Shown: positions 54,341 through 63,420 of the stretch, one piece after another
Numbering within the stretch: the first letter of the stretch is position 1
How the letters are laid out: each line of letters starts with the position of its first letter
Assembly (NCBI RefSeq): GCF_004216755.1
Contig: NZ_SGWZ01000001.1
Span: 186,001-250,000, forward strand
Origin: Kerstersia gyiorum
Lineage (GTDB): Bacteria > Pseudomonadota > Gammaproteobacteria > Burkholderiales > Burkholderiaceae_B
DNA: 64,000 bases
Reading direction: 5' to 3'
The notes under the pieces: generated by a model
Database searches by the model: none
Told to the model about the DNA's origin: nothing
Seen by the model: the letters and a program-made list of their open reading frames with translations, nothing else
Translations under genes and position numbers: made by a program

Positions 54341-55450
54341 CTAGATGCGCATGGGCATGACGACGTACTTGAACTGCTCGTCGTCAGGCAGCGTGATCAG
54401 GGCCGAAGCATTGGAATCCGGCATGACGGACCAGCGCACGGTCTCGGTCTTCACGTTGGACAGCACGTCCAGCAGGTAGGTCACGTTGAAGCCGACGTCC
54501 AGCGCTTCATGCGTGTAATCGACGTCCAGTTCTTCCTGGGCCTCTTCCTGCTCGGCGTTGGTGGCCGAAATCTTCAGCAGGTTGTCGCTCAACTGCAGGC
54601 GCACACCCTTGAACTTGTCGGTCGTCAGGATAGCGGCACGTTGCAGGCTACCCAGCAGCAATTCGCGGTTGACCGTGAAGTGGCGCGTGTAGGAGGTGGG
54701 GATCACCCGGGTGAAATCGGGGAATTTGCCTTCCACCAGCTTCGATACCAGTTCGATATCGCCAAAGCGGAAACGGATCTGTCCGGCGGCGACATCCACC
54801 TGGACCGGCGTATCGCTGTCATCGAGCAGGCGCTGCATTTCCAGCACCGTCTTGCGCGGCACGATGACTTCCTGGCGTGCCTCGATGCCATCGGCGCCCG
54901 TGGCACAGTGCGCCAGGCGGTGACCATCGGTGGCCACGGCGCGCACCTGGCCCGGTTCGAACACCAGCAGCATGCCGTTCAGGTAATAGCGGATGTCTTG
55001 CTGGGCCATGGCGAAATGCACCATGTTGAACAGGTGGCGCAGAGTCTTCTGCGGCAGGCTCAGGGACACATCCCACTTTTCCGGCTGCGCCAGCGTGGGG
55101 TATTCGGTTGCCGCCAGGGTTTGCAGCGCAAAGCGGCTCTTGGCGGCCTGAACCGTCAGTTTGTTGTCTTTCTGGGTGAAGCGGACTTCATCGCTGCCCG
55201 GCAGGGCGCGCAGGATGTCGACCAGCTTGCGTGCGGCTACCGTCGTCGCAGCCGTTTCCGGACCGACGCCGAAATCGGCATGGGTCGTAATCTGCACTTC
55301 GAGATCGGTGGCGATGAAGGAGACGCGCTCGCCTTCCTTGCGCAGCAGGATGTTCGCAAGAATGGGCAAAGTGTGGCGGCGCTCGACGATGCCGGCCACC
55401 ACGGACAGCGGCTTGAGCAGGGTGTCGCGCGATGTCTGGACCAGTTGCAT
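54341..55450 (-). CDS. dnaN: DNA polymerase III beta subunit (sliding clamp)
   Basis: The 369-residue beta clamp, with three similar domains; opens MQLVQTSRDTLLKPLSVVAG and ends PDDEQFKYVVMPMRI, the usual C-terminus. The start at 55450 follows the dnaA stop by 2 bp, with AAGG upstream; an ATG six bases further up overlaps the dnaA stop and would add two residues. The clamp gives processivity to replication and couples to Hda-type DnaA inactivation. Confidence 0.97.
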   Translation of the reverse strand: MQLVQTSRDTLLKPLSVVAGIVERRHTLPILANILLRKEGERVSFIATDLEVQITTHADFGVGPETAATTVAARKLVDILRALPGSDEVRFTQKDNKLTVQAAKSRFALQTLAATEYPTLAQPEKWDVSLSLPQKTLRHLFNMVHFAMAQQDIRYYLNGMLLVFEPGQVRAVATDGHRLAHCATGADGIEARQEVIVPRKTVLEMQRLLDDSDTPVQVDVAAGQIRFRFGDIELVSKLVEGKFPDFTRVIPTSYTRHFTVNRELLLGSLQRAAILTTDKFKGVRLQLSDNLLKISATNAEQEEAQEELDVDYTHEALDVGFNVTYLLDVLSNVKTETVRWSVMPDSNASALITLPDDEQFKYVVMPMRI

Positions 55451-55452
55451 GA

Positions 55453-56859
55453 TCATCCTTTCAGAGTTTGTTCCAATACGTGCAGGGTGTGATTGAGTTC
55501 GGCCTGTTTTGTGCGGGCTTCCGAGATTTTACGCACTGCATGCAAGACAGTGGTGTGATCCCGGCCACCGAACAGATCACCGATCTCCGGCAGGCTCTTC
55601 TGGGTCAGCTCCTTGGCCAGGTACATCGCAACCTGGCGCGGCATGGCGATATTGGCAGGACGACGCTTGGAATACATGTCTGCCACTTTGATCTTGTAAT
55701 AATCTGCTACGGTTTTCTGGATATTCTCCACCGTGATTTGTCCGTTGGACACGGACAGCAGATCCTTCAGGGCGTCCTTGCAGATTTCCACCGTCAGCAC
55801 TTCACGACCGTGGAAACGCGCATAGGCAAGCACCTTGCGCAGAGCGCCTTCAAGTTCGCGCACGTTGCTGCGCAGATGCTTGGCAATGAAGAACGCCACT
55901 TCCTCGGGCATGCGCATGCCTTCGGTATCGGCCTTGCGCAGCAGGATCGCGACGCGCATTTCCAGTTCCGGCGGCTCGATGGCGACGGTCAGGCCGGAAT
56001 CGAAACGCGAAATCAGGCGGTCTTCGATGCCGGAGAGTTCCTTCGGATACGTATCGCTGGTAATGATGATCTGCTTGCGCTTGGCCACCATTGCCTCGAA
56101 GGCGTAGAAGAACTCTTCCTGCGTGCGGTTCTTGCCGGAGAAGAATTGGATATCGTCGATCAGCAGCAGGTCCAGCGAGTGGTAATAGCGCTTGAACTCG
56201 TCAAACGCCTTGCGCTGGTAGGCCTTCACGACGTCCGACACGTATTGGTCGGCATGCACGTAGCGCACCCGCACGCCCGTGCCGGCCTGCACCATGGCAT
56301 TGCCGATGGCGTGTATCAAGTGGGTCTTGCCCAGGCCAACGCCGCCATACAGGAACAGCGGGTTGTAGGACACCCCCGGGTTCTCTGCGACCTGCAACGC
56401 AGCGGCACGCGCCAGCTGGTTGGCCTTACCGGTCACGAAGTTGTCGAAGGTCAGTTCGGTATTGAGGCGCGAGCGCTCATAGGCCGGATCCACCGTCTCC
56501 ACGCGTGGCGCAGCAGGCGCCGGAGCCGGTGCTGCCGCCGGGGCGGCATGGACGGCTCCCGCAGGCGCAGGTGCACCCGACGATGGCCGTGCGGCCAGGG
56601 GCGCGCGTGCCGTATTGGTCGCCAGCTCGAACTGCACCTGCACAGGGCGCTGAAACCAGTCACTGGCCAGGCTTTCAATCTGTGTGGAAAAGTTCTTGCG
56701 GACCCAGTCCAGCTTGAAGCGGTTGGGCGCGGCAATACGCAGCAAGGATGTCTCTTCCTCGAACGCGATAGGCGCAAGAGGGCGTATCCATGCACTGATC
56801 TGCTGAGGGGGAAGGTCCTGCTCCAAGCGCTGGACACAGGTCTGCCAGAATTCGTTCAT
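55453..56859 (-). CDS. dnaA: Chromosomal replication initiator DnaA
   Basis: A 468-residue initiator. Domain I at the N-terminus (MNEFWQTCVQRLEQDLPPQQ), a Pro/Ala-rich linker (about 85-120), the AAA+ domain III with Walker A GGVGLGKT (172-179), and domain IV with the DNA-binding signature GGRDHTTVLHAVRKI. It binds DnaA boxes and melts the origin. It is divergent from rpmH over a 556-bp gap. Start fits the family length. Confidence 0.98.
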   Translation of the reverse strand: MNEFWQTCVQRLEQDLPPQQISAWIRPLAPIAFEEETSLLRIAAPNRFKLDWVRKNFSTQIESLASDWFQRPVQVQFELATNTARAPLAARPSSGAPAPAGAVHAAPAAAPAPAPAAPRVETVDPAYERSRLNTELTFDNFVTGKANQLARAAALQVAENPGVSYNPLFLYGGVGLGKTHLIHAIGNAMVQAGTGVRVRYVHADQYVSDVVKAYQRKAFDEFKRYYHSLDLLLIDDIQFFSGKNRTQEEFFYAFEAMVAKRKQIIITSDTYPKELSGIEDRLISRFDSGLTVAIEPPELEMRVAILLRKADTEGMRMPEEVAFFIAKHLRSNVRELEGALRKVLAYARFHGREVLTVEICKDALKDLLSVSNGQITVENIQKTVADYYKIKVADMYSKRRPANIAMPRQVAMYLAKELTQKSLPEIGDLFGGRDHTTVLHAVRKISEARTKQAELNHTLHVLEQTLKG

Positions 56860-57415
56860 TTCATTTGCGATCCAAACCTCGATTCTAGCGCGTCACGACG
56901 AAGTTATCCACAGGATGATGTGCATAGGGCAGTGGCTTTCCTTTGGATAAGGTTTGCCGCCAGTGTTTTTACCGTGCAATCCCGCCCCATGCCAGCCTTG
57001 GGCGCAAGATTCCGGCCCCTCTCGTAAATCATCGACCTGTCATTGATTTTCCCAATCCGCGGCCGCGCCGATGCGAAAAATTCAGCCCGGCGCCATGGCC
57101 AGCCAACGCCACCGCAGCGAAAAAATGCGCCAAGGCTCAATAAATGAGCAACTGCGTCCTGACGGCCTGTCCGCCTGGCCCGCCGCAACCCGTCCGCCGC
57201 CCGGGACTCAAGGCAAATCCCCTGACGCAACAGGTATCTGCGGCAGGGCAACGCATCACTCGAACAACAGCCCCCAGCCTAAAAGCCACCAACCCATTGA
57301 CTCCCAACGCATTCTTTGCTGAAATAGTGGGCTTTTCCGAATTCCATTTTCCAGACTGCCGGTTTCCATGGGTGTTTTCCTTCAATCCGGCCGCTGCTCT
57401 TTTTAGGTTCCGACC
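56860..57415. other. dnaA-rpmH intergenic region, possible oriC
   Basis: The usual place for an origin, or for the dnaA and rpmH promoters. Only one exact DnaA box (56904-56912, TTATCCACA, 45 bp before dnaA) and one near match on the other strand (56942-56950) were found by eye, plus AT-rich patches around 57010-57075 and 57290-57415. That is poor for a functional origin. Could be an autoregulatory site for dnaA. Confidence 0.5.
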
Positions 57416-57550
57416 ATGAAACGCACCTTCCAGCCTTCCGTTACCCGCCGCAAGCGCACCCACGGCTTCCGTGTCCGCATGAAGACGCGTGCTGGCCGCG
57501 CTGTCATCAATGCACGCCGTGCGCGCGGCCGCAAGCGCCTCGCCGTCTAA
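57416..57550 (+). CDS. rpmH: 50S ribosomal protein L34
   Basis: A 44-residue, strongly basic protein with the full L34 pattern: MKRTFQPSVTRRKRTHGFR at the start, then MKTRAGRAVINARRARGRK and RLAV at the end. It is too short for a 60-codon ORF filter but unmistakable. It opens the rpmH-rnpA-yidD-yidC operon and is divergent from dnaA. Confidence 0.98.
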   Translation: MKRTFQPSVTRRKRTHGFRVRMKTRAGRAVINARRARGRKRLAV

Positions 57551-57566
57551 GGTGACGCAAGCCGGC

Positions 57567-58004
57567 ATGGCCGGCGCGCCTCGCGGCGCTGACTGCGCAG
57601 CGGCCCAGGCCGCGCCAGCCCGATTCGCAGCGGAGCTTTCCGCCAGCTTTCCCCCCTCAGCCAGACTGCACAGCCCTGAAGAGTTCGCTCCGGCGCTCAA
57701 GGGCAGACGGGTGGCGCGGGGGGCTTTGCTCGTCCTGACGTCGGTGGATTCATCGGCTGGCCAGGGCAGGCTCGGCCTGGTGGTACCCAAGCGCCATGCT
57801 GCCCGGGCAGTCACGCGCAATGCCATCAAGCGGGTCGTGCGCGAGGCGTTCCGACATCTGCGCCAGCAACTGCCGCCGCGGGATTTCGTGGTGCGCCTGC
57901 ATAGCAAGGCGCCCGCCGTTTCGCTGAGCGAGCTCAAGCGGCAGGTACGCGCAGAGGCTGACGCGCATTTCCAGCGAGCCGTCCCATGCTCAAGAAACTC
58001 CTGA
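57567..58004 (+). CDS. rnpA: Ribonuclease P protein component
   Basis: The protein subunit that helps RNase P RNA remove the 5' leader from tRNA precursors. The core RNAIKRVVREAFRHL and the start-of-fold GRLGLVVPKRHAARAV are the family marks. Length from this ATG is 145 residues, about 25 longer than typical because of an Ala-rich N-terminus; the frame is open upstream into rpmH, and GTG at 57552 is another option. It overlaps yidD by 19 bp. Confidence 0.93.
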   Translation: MAGAPRGADCAAAQAAPARFAAELSASFPPSARLHSPEEFAPALKGRRVARGALLVLTSVDSSAGQGRLGLVVPKRHAARAVTRNAIKRVVREAFRHLRQQLPPRDFVVRLHSKAPAVSLSELKRQVRAEADAHFQRAVPCSRNS

Positions 58005-58333
58005 TTGCACCGATCAGGTTCTACCGTTTCTTCCTGAGCCCCTGGATCGGCCGGCAGTGCCGCTTCACCCCCAGTTGTTCGGCCTATGCCATCGAAGCCA
58101 TCGAAACCCATGGCGCCCTCAAGGGCCTGTGGATGGCCATACGCCGCATCGGCCGCTGCAACCCATGGTCGCACGGCGGCCTGGACCCGGTTCCCCCGCG
58201 CCACGGACATGGGCACTGCTCCTGTCATGCGCCCGATCCGTCCCAGGATGCCGTCTCCCATTCATCCGGCGCAGTGCCGGATGCCGCCCCGGCACGCAAT
58301 GAGCCGGCATCTTCCGCACAAAGTCCGCCATAA
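57986..58333 (+). CDS. yidD: Membrane protein insertion efficiency factor YidD
   Basis: A 115-residue protein. Residues 1-75 are a normal YidD: an amphipathic start, then CRFTPSCSAYAIEAIETHG and GRCNPWSHGGLDPVP. The C-terminal 40 residues are an extension with a possible metal-binding cluster HGHGHCSCH followed by a low-complexity Ser/Ala/Pro tail. It helps YidC and the Sec system insert membrane proteins. Overlaps rnpA by 19 bp; yidC starts 77 bp later. Confidence 0.93.
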   Translation: MLKKLLIAPIRFYRFFLSPWIGRQCRFTPSCSAYAIEAIETHGALKGLWMAIRRIGRCNPWSHGGLDPVPPRHGHGHCSCHAPDPSQDAVSHSSGAVPDAAPARNEPASSAQSPP

Positions 58334-58410
58334 AGGCCTGCCCAGGCATCAAGCTACGTTAAACTGGCACGCTTTGCTGCGATTCGCACCCACCCTTTCT
58401 GCATGCGCCA

Positions 58411-60096
58411 ATGGATATCCGACGTACCATCCTGTGGATGATTTTCCTGTTCTCGCTGCTGCTGTTATGGAATAACTGGCAGGTTCACAACGGCAAGCCT
58501 TCGCTGTTTTCGCCTTCTCAGAGCGAAACGGCGGCAGCGGCTCCTGACGCTTCGGCGCCTGCCACGCCTGCCGACGCCAGCGTCCCTGTCAGCGCACCGC
58601 CTGCCGCGCCGGCCACTGCCAGCCTGCCGGGCGCTGCTCCGGTTGCAGCAGCCACCGACAGCAAGCCTTTCACGATCGACAACGGCGTGCTGCGCCTGGA
58701 CTTCGACCTGAATGGCGCGCAGATCGTGCGCGGCGCCCTGCTGAAGTTCCAGGACTCCGAAGACGAGACCCGTCCTGAAATGCTGCTGGACAACGTCCAG
58801 GGCAACTATTACGTGGTCCAGACCGGTGCAGTCGGCAGCGCCAATGGCACGCCGTTCCCCAACCACCTGACGCCGTTCTCGCTGGTCAGCCATACCCAGG
58901 CTGCCGACGGTTCGCAAATCGTGGTCTTCGAGGCCGAGTCCGGCGGTGCCGTGCTGCGCAAGACCTATACGCTGCAGCAAGGCCGCTACGACATCCACGT
59001 GCGCCATGAAGTGATCAACCGATCCGAGCAGGCGATCACGCCCTCGCTGTATTTGCAGATCACCCGCGACGGCAACAATCCGCCCAATACCTCGAGCTTC
59101 TACAGCACCTTTACCGGCCCGGCGGTCTACTCCGACGCCGAGAAGTTCCAGAAGGTGACCTTCTCCGACATCGAGAAGAGCAAGGCCAAGTACGAGCGCG
59201 AGACCAATAACGGCTGGATCGGCATGGTGCAGCACTACTTCGTCACGGCCTGGGTGCCGCCGCAAGGCACGCTGCGCAAGAACGAACTGGTGCAAATCCA
59301 GCCCAACCTGTACGCCGCCCGTACCATCGAATCGCTGGGCGCCGTTGCACCGGGCGCCTCCGCCAGCATGGATGCCCAGCTGTGGGTGGGCCCGCAGGAC
59401 CAGAAAGCGCTGTCGGAAGTCGCGCCTGGCCTGGACCTCGTGGTGGACTACGGCTGGCTGACCATCATCGCCAAGCCGCTGTTCGTGCTGCTGACCTGGC
59501 TGCACAGCCTGCTGCACAACTGGGGTTGGTCCATCGTCGCGCTGACGGTGCTGATCAAGCTGCTGTTCTTCCCGCTGGCTTCGGCAAGCTACCGCTCCAT
59601 GGCCCGCATGAAGAATGTGGCGCCGCGCCTGCAGGCGCTCAAGCAGAAGTACGGCGACGACCGTGCCAAGCTGAACGCCGCCATGATGGAGCTGTACCGC
59701 ACCGAGAAGATCAACCCGCTGGGCGGTTGCCTGCCCATGGTGGTGCAGATCCCCGTGTTCATCGCCCTCTACTGGGTACTGCTGGCCAGCGTGGAAATGC
59801 GTGATGCGCCGTGGATTCTGTGGGTGCACAACCTGGCCGCGCCGGACCCCTTCTTCATCCTGCCTGCCGTCATGATGCTCACCATGTTCGTGCAGATCAA
59901 GTTGAACCCCACGCCTCCGGACCCCATCCAGGCCAAGGTCATGATGATCATGCCGCTGGTGTTCGGCGGGATGATGTTCTTCTTCCCGGCAGGTCTGGTG
60001 CTGTACTGGTGCGTCAATAACGCCCTGTCCATTGCCCAGCAATGGGTCATCACCCGCAAGATCAACCAGGCAGCCTCCAAGGCAGCCAACAGCTGA
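58411..60096 (+). CDS. yidC: Membrane protein insertase YidC
   Basis: The 561-residue Oxa1/YidC insertase. An N-terminal membrane segment (WMIFLFSLLLLWNN) is followed by a large periplasmic domain with an Ala/Pro-rich linker (about 40-80), then the five-segment core with LLTWLHSLLHNWGWSIVALT, MARMKNVAPRLQALKQKYG and INPLGGCLPMVVQIPVFIAL. It inserts membrane proteins alone or with Sec. A strong terminator follows, so mnmE is not in this operon, unlike in many related bacteria. Confidence 0.97.
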   Translation: MDIRRTILWMIFLFSLLLLWNNWQVHNGKPSLFSPSQSETAAAAPDASAPATPADASVPVSAPPAAPATASLPGAAPVAAATDSKPFTIDNGVLRLDFDLNGAQIVRGALLKFQDSEDETRPEMLLDNVQGNYYVVQTGAVGSANGTPFPNHLTPFSLVSHTQAADGSQIVVFEAESGGAVLRKTYTLQQGRYDIHVRHEVINRSEQAITPSLYLQITRDGNNPPNTSSFYSTFTGPAVYSDAEKFQKVTFSDIEKSKAKYERETNNGWIGMVQHYFVTAWVPPQGTLRKNELVQIQPNLYAARTIESLGAVAPGASASMDAQLWVGPQDQKALSEVAPGLDLVVDYGWLTIIAKPLFVLLTWLHSLLHNWGWSIVALTVLIKLLFFPLASASYRSMARMKNVAPRLQALKQKYGDDRAKLNAAMMELYRTEKINPLGGCLPMVVQIPVFIALYWVLLASVEMRDAPWILWVHNLAAPDPFFILPAVMMLTMFVQIKLNPTPPDPIQAKVMMIMPLVFGGMMFFFPAGLVLYWCVNNALSIAQQWVITRKINQAASKAANS

Positions 60097-60144
60097 TCGA
60101 ATTGAAAGGCGCCTTGCATGTCCAAGGCGTCCCTGTAGCAAAAT

Positions 60145-60174
60145 GGGCTGGAGAATATCTCCAGCCCGTTTTTT
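60145..60174 (+). terminator. Rho-independent terminator after yidC
   Basis: GGGCTGGAGA (60145-60154) pairs with TCTCCAGCCC (60158-60167), loop ATA, then G and six Ts. Confidence 0.93.
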
Positions 60175-60244
60175 CATTCCAGCAGCAGACCCACCAACAG
60201 CTCTGCCAGCCTGACCGATCTCGCACCAGGCATCCCAACAGCGG

Positions 60245-60952
60245 TCAGAGCAACGTGAACACCTGCTCTCGGGGCAAGCGCGATTTCGGCAACTGCGCAT
60301 TGAAATCCGCGTCGCTGTGGTAACCCAGCGCGACCATGACAACGCTGCTGTAGCCCTGGGCGCGCAGGCCGAATTCCTCGTCTATGGTACGGAAATCGAA
60401 TCCTTCGATCGGTGTTGCATCCACGCCCAGCGTGGCAGCGCCCAGCAGCAGGGCGCCAGTGGCCAGGTAGACCTGCTTTTCCATCCAGTGGCGCTCGTCC
60501 TTCAAATCGTAGCGGTGCAGATTCACATAGGACAGGCGTGATTTACGCTGATTTTCACGCGCTTCGTCACTGGCAAAGCGGCCGTCTTCCTGCTCCTGCT
60601 TCAGGATGCCGGCAAGATGCTCTTCATCCATGCGCTCCCGGGCGCACAGAATAACGACATGGGAAGCATCGCGCACTTTGCCGGCGTTGTAGGCAAAGTT
60701 CCCTTCCAGCCGGGCCGCAATACGGTCCCGGGCTTCGTCACTGGCCGCCACCACGAAATGCCAGGGCTGGGAATTGACGGACGAAGCGTTGTAGCGCAGC
60801 AGCGTCAACAAGGCATCTACGGTTTCCGGAGACAGGCGCCGCGTGGCGTCGTAGGCCTTGGTGGCATACCGGGTGCGCACGGCATCGGCCAGGGCCTGGG
60901 CGGCTTCGGACAAGGGCACAGACGTGGAATCAGTATCAATAGAAGCAGACAT
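60245..60952 (-). CDS. NfsB-type FMN nitroreductase family oxidoreductase
   Basis: A 235-residue flavoprotein with the NfsB/nitroreductase marks RYATKAYD near the start (FMN phosphate site), NASSVNSQPWHFVV, and the C-terminal GYSSVVMVALGY(H). Members use NAD(P)H and FMN to reduce quinones, nitro compounds or dihydropteridine. The start at 60952 has AGGAG eight bases upstream. It is convergent with yidC and divergent from the TPP-riboswitch operon. Confidence 0.87.
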   Translation of the reverse strand: MSASIDTDSTSVPLSEAAQALADAVRTRYATKAYDATRRLSPETVDALLTLLRYNASSVNSQPWHFVVAASDEARDRIAARLEGNFAYNAGKVRDASHVVILCARERMDEEHLAGILKQEQEDGRFASDEARENQRKSRLSYVNLHRYDLKDERHWMEKQVYLATGALLLGAATLGVDATPIEGFDFRTIDEEFGLRAQGYSSVVMVALGYHSDADFNAQLPKSRLPREQVFTLL

Positions 60953-61144
60953 CGGCAAACTCCTGGAAGGATCCGAAAGAGGGAATGGGAAATCAGCAAC
61001 AACGCGCATCCATCGTAGCGGGCTGCCGGCGCCGGGGAAAGACCCGGCGGCGTTTTAACCGCTGCGGCACGGGTTATATGCCGGGCTTGCATGTGCGGCG
61101 AATTTCGCGCTGTCCCTGTTCCATGCTATGTTGATGGACTATGC

Positions 61145-61227
61145 GACACGGGGTGTCCCTGGCGATGACAGGGGCTGAGATGACACCCGTAGAACCTGAT
61201 CCAGTTCACACTGGCGAAGGGATGTCC
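61145..61227 (+). ncRNA. TPP (THI-box) riboswitch
   Basis: The conserved aptamer parts appear in order: GGGGTGTCC on the 5' side of P1/P2, CTGAGATGACACCC (61175-61188) at the pyrimidine pocket, GAACCTGATC (61192-61201), CAGTTCACACTGGCGAAGGG (61202-61221) at the pyrophosphate arm, and a closing GATGTCC. It senses thiamine diphosphate and most often blocks expression when bound. Confidence 0.95.
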
Positions 61228-61260
61228 AGGCGCATCCGGCCCAGCGGGCCCCACGCCGTC

Positions 61261-61290
61261 GTCCTCTTCGCCCTTTCCGGAGGAGAGGGC
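61261..61290 (+). promoter_or_regulatory. Possible expression platform: Shine-Dalgarno sequestering hairpin
   Basis: GCCCTTTCC (61270-61278) can pair with the strong GGAGGAG-AGGGC segment (61279-61290) that is the ribosome binding site of the next gene; the upstream GTCCTCTTC (61261-61269) could pair with the same Shine-Dalgarno in an alternative fold. This suggests translation control rather than termination. Confidence 0.6.
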
Positions 61291-61291
61291 C

Positions 61292-62077
61292 ATGCCCCAC
61301 CACAACAATACGGCTCCCAGCCTAGACCAGCAGATCGTCCTTGTCACGGGCGGCGCGCGCGGGCTGGGTGCAGCCATCAGCCAGGCCTTCCTGGCCGCAG
61401 GCGCCAAGGTTGTCATCAATTACCACAATAGCCGTGCGGCAGCCGAAACCCTGGCCGCCAGCGCTCCGCAGCAAGCCTTGGCGCTGCAGGCAGATGTACG
61501 CGATCCCGCAGCGGTGCGCCGACTGTTCGAGCAGGCCCAGGCGCATTTTGGCAGCAACATCACCACCGTCATCAATAACGCCTTGCCCAGCTTCAGCTTC
61601 AACGGCGACGCGCGGCCACACGCAGACCAACTTACCTGGGAACAGTTGCAGCAACAGGCCGAAGGCGCGTTGCGGGGCTCGCTGAACACCACCCAGGTCG
61701 CCTTGCCCGGCATGCGCGCGGCGCGTTTCGGCCGCATCGTGAATATCGGCACCAATCTCGTGCAGAATCCGGTGGTGCCTTACCACGACTACACCGCCGC
61801 CAAGGCGGCCTTGCTGGCCTTCACCCGCACGCTGTCGCAAGACCTGGGCCCGGACGGTATCACCGTCAATATGGTTTCCGGGGGCTTGCTGCGCACGACC
61901 GATGCCTCGTCCGCCACCCCGGAGGCCGTGTTCGACCTGATTGCCGCCAACACCCCGCTGCGCAGTGTCACTGAACCTGCCGAACTGGCGGATGCCGTAC
62001 TGTTCTTCGCATCGCCCTGGGCCCGCGCCATCACCGGGCAGAACCTGGTGGTCGATGGCGGCCTGGTAAAAAACTGA
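61292..62077 (+). CDS. Short-chain dehydrogenase/reductase under TPP riboswitch control
   Basis: A 261-residue classical SDR: cofactor motif TGGARGLGAAISQAF near residue 17, N-N-A near 95, catalytic Ser region (IVNIGTN) and Y-x3-K in YTAAKAALLAF near 165. It resembles 3-oxoacyl-ACP reductases. GGAGGAG precedes the ATG. It is the first gene after the riboswitch and is followed 14 bp later by a flavin monooxygenase, so both are probably repressed by thiamine diphosphate. From memory, a thiamine-regulated SDR of this kind was named oarX in a comparative study; not verified. Substrate unknown. Confidence 0.9.
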   Translation: MPHHNNTAPSLDQQIVLVTGGARGLGAAISQAFLAAGAKVVINYHNSRAAAETLAASAPQQALALQADVRDPAAVRRLFEQAQAHFGSNITTVINNALPSFSFNGDARPHADQLTWEQLQQQAEGALRGSLNTTQVALPGMRAARFGRIVNIGTNLVQNPVVPYHDYTAAKAALLAFTRTLSQDLGPDGITVNMVSGGLLRTTDASSATPEAVFDLIAANTPLRSVTEPAELADAVLFFASPWARAITGQNLVVDGGLVKN

Positions 62078-62091
62078 GGCCGGCACGAATC

Positions 62092-63378
62092 ATGATGCAC
62101 CTGAACCTGTTCATTCTTGGCTGCGGCCACCACCGCGCAGCGTGGCGCCACCCGGCTTCGTCGGTCGAACGCATGGGCGATATCCGCTATTACGAAGCGC
62201 TGGCGCAACTGGCCGAACGCGGCAAGCTGGATGCCGTATTCTTTGCGGATGGCCAGGCCGCCGGCAACGTGGCAGACGGCCCCTACTGGTTCCTCGAACC
62301 GCTGACCATGCTGTCTGCCATGAGCCGCGCCACGGAGCGCATCGGCCTCATCAGCACAGTTTCCAGCACCTTTTTCACGCCGTTCCATGCCGCCCGCATG
62401 GTAGCTTCGCTGGACCATATCTCCGGCGGCCGCATCGGTTGGAACGTGGTGACGTCTATGTTCGACACCGAAGCCCGCAATCACGGCTACGAAGCCATGC
62501 CGCCGCATGAATGGCGCTATGAACGCGCCGAGGAATTCGTCGATGCCGTGCTGGCCTTGTGGAATTCCTGGGATACCGACGCCCTGAAATTCGACCGCCA
62601 GGGCGATTTCGCCGATGCCGGCAAAGTCCGGCCCGTCAATCACCATGGCAAGCATTTCCTGGTCGACGGCCCGCTGACGGTGCCGCCAATGCCACAGCGC
62701 CATCCGGTCCTGTTCCAGGCCGGTGCCTCGGATCAGGGCAGGGACCTGGCGGCGCGCCGCGCCGAAGCCATCTACGCCGTCGCCTATGACCTGCCTGCGG
62801 CGCAATCGTACTACCGGGACATCAAGCGCCGCGTACGCGAGGCCGGGCGCACCGAAAACGTGCCCATCATGCCGGGCCTGGTCACCTATGTCGGCTCGAC
62901 CGAAGCGGAGGCCCGTGCCAAACAGCGCGCGCTGGATGAACTGCTGCCCAGCGAAGCCTCCCTGCGCCAGCTCGAGACCTTCATCTACCAGGACTGCATG
63001 AACTGGGAACTGGACGCCCCCGTTCCTCCCCTGCCTCCGTTGGAGACCTTCCCCGGGCCCAAGGGGCGCTATGGCACCATCCTGCGCATCATCGAAAAAG
63101 AGCAGCCCACCCTGCGCCAATTGCTGGGCCGCCTGGCTGCCGGCGGCGGTCACTGCACCATGATCGGCACCCCTGAAAGCATCGCTGACGAAATGGAACA
63201 CTGGTTCCGCAACGAAGGCGCCGATGGTTTCAACCTGATGCCGCCAGCGCTGCCCGCCAGCATCGAGGACTTCATCGAACATGTGGTCCCAGTGCTGCAA
63301 AAACGCGGCCTGTTCCGCACGGAATATGAAGGCAGCACCTTGCGCGATCACCTGGGGCTGGCCAAGCCGGCCTGCTGA
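62092..63378 (+). CDS. Luciferase-like (LLM) flavin monooxygenase, NtaA/SnaA/DszA type
   Basis: A 428-residue flavin-dependent monooxygenase of the NtaA/SnaA/DszA subfamily: HLNLFILGCGHHRAAWRHP at the start, the substrate-side loop KLDAVFFADGQ, ISGGRIGWNVVTSMFDTEAR near 115, and the family's C-terminal VPVLQKRGLFR ending with an Arg-rich acidic tail. Such enzymes use reduced FMN, from a partner reductase, to oxidise or cleave C-N and C-S bonds. As the second gene of the TPP-regulated pair it may act on thiamine-related pyrimidine, thiazole or sulphur compounds (inference). No flavin reductase is next to it, but the nitroreductase at 60245 is divergent and nearby. Confidence 0.9.
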   Translation: MMHLNLFILGCGHHRAAWRHPASSVERMGDIRYYEALAQLAERGKLDAVFFADGQAAGNVADGPYWFLEPLTMLSAMSRATERIGLISTVSSTFFTPFHAARMVASLDHISGGRIGWNVVTSMFDTEARNHGYEAMPPHEWRYERAEEFVDAVLALWNSWDTDALKFDRQGDFADAGKVRPVNHHGKHFLVDGPLTVPPMPQRHPVLFQAGASDQGRDLAARRAEAIYAVAYDLPAAQSYYRDIKRRVREAGRTENVPIMPGLVTYVGSTEAEARAKQRALDELLPSEASLRQLETFIYQDCMNWELDAPVPPLPPLETFPGPKGRYGTILRIIEKEQPTLRQLLGRLAAGGGHCTMIGTPESIADEMEHWFRNEGADGFNLMPPALPASIEDFIEHVVPVLQKRGLFRTEYEGSTLRDHLGLAKPAC

Positions 63379-63420
63379 GCCGGCGCTGCTCCCGAGCCAG
63401 GGCCAGCTGTCCGCAATCGA

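Noticed and set aside
58465..60342. A 625-codon minus-strand open frame opposite yidC
   Set aside because: His- and Gln-rich shadow of yidC with no family signature.
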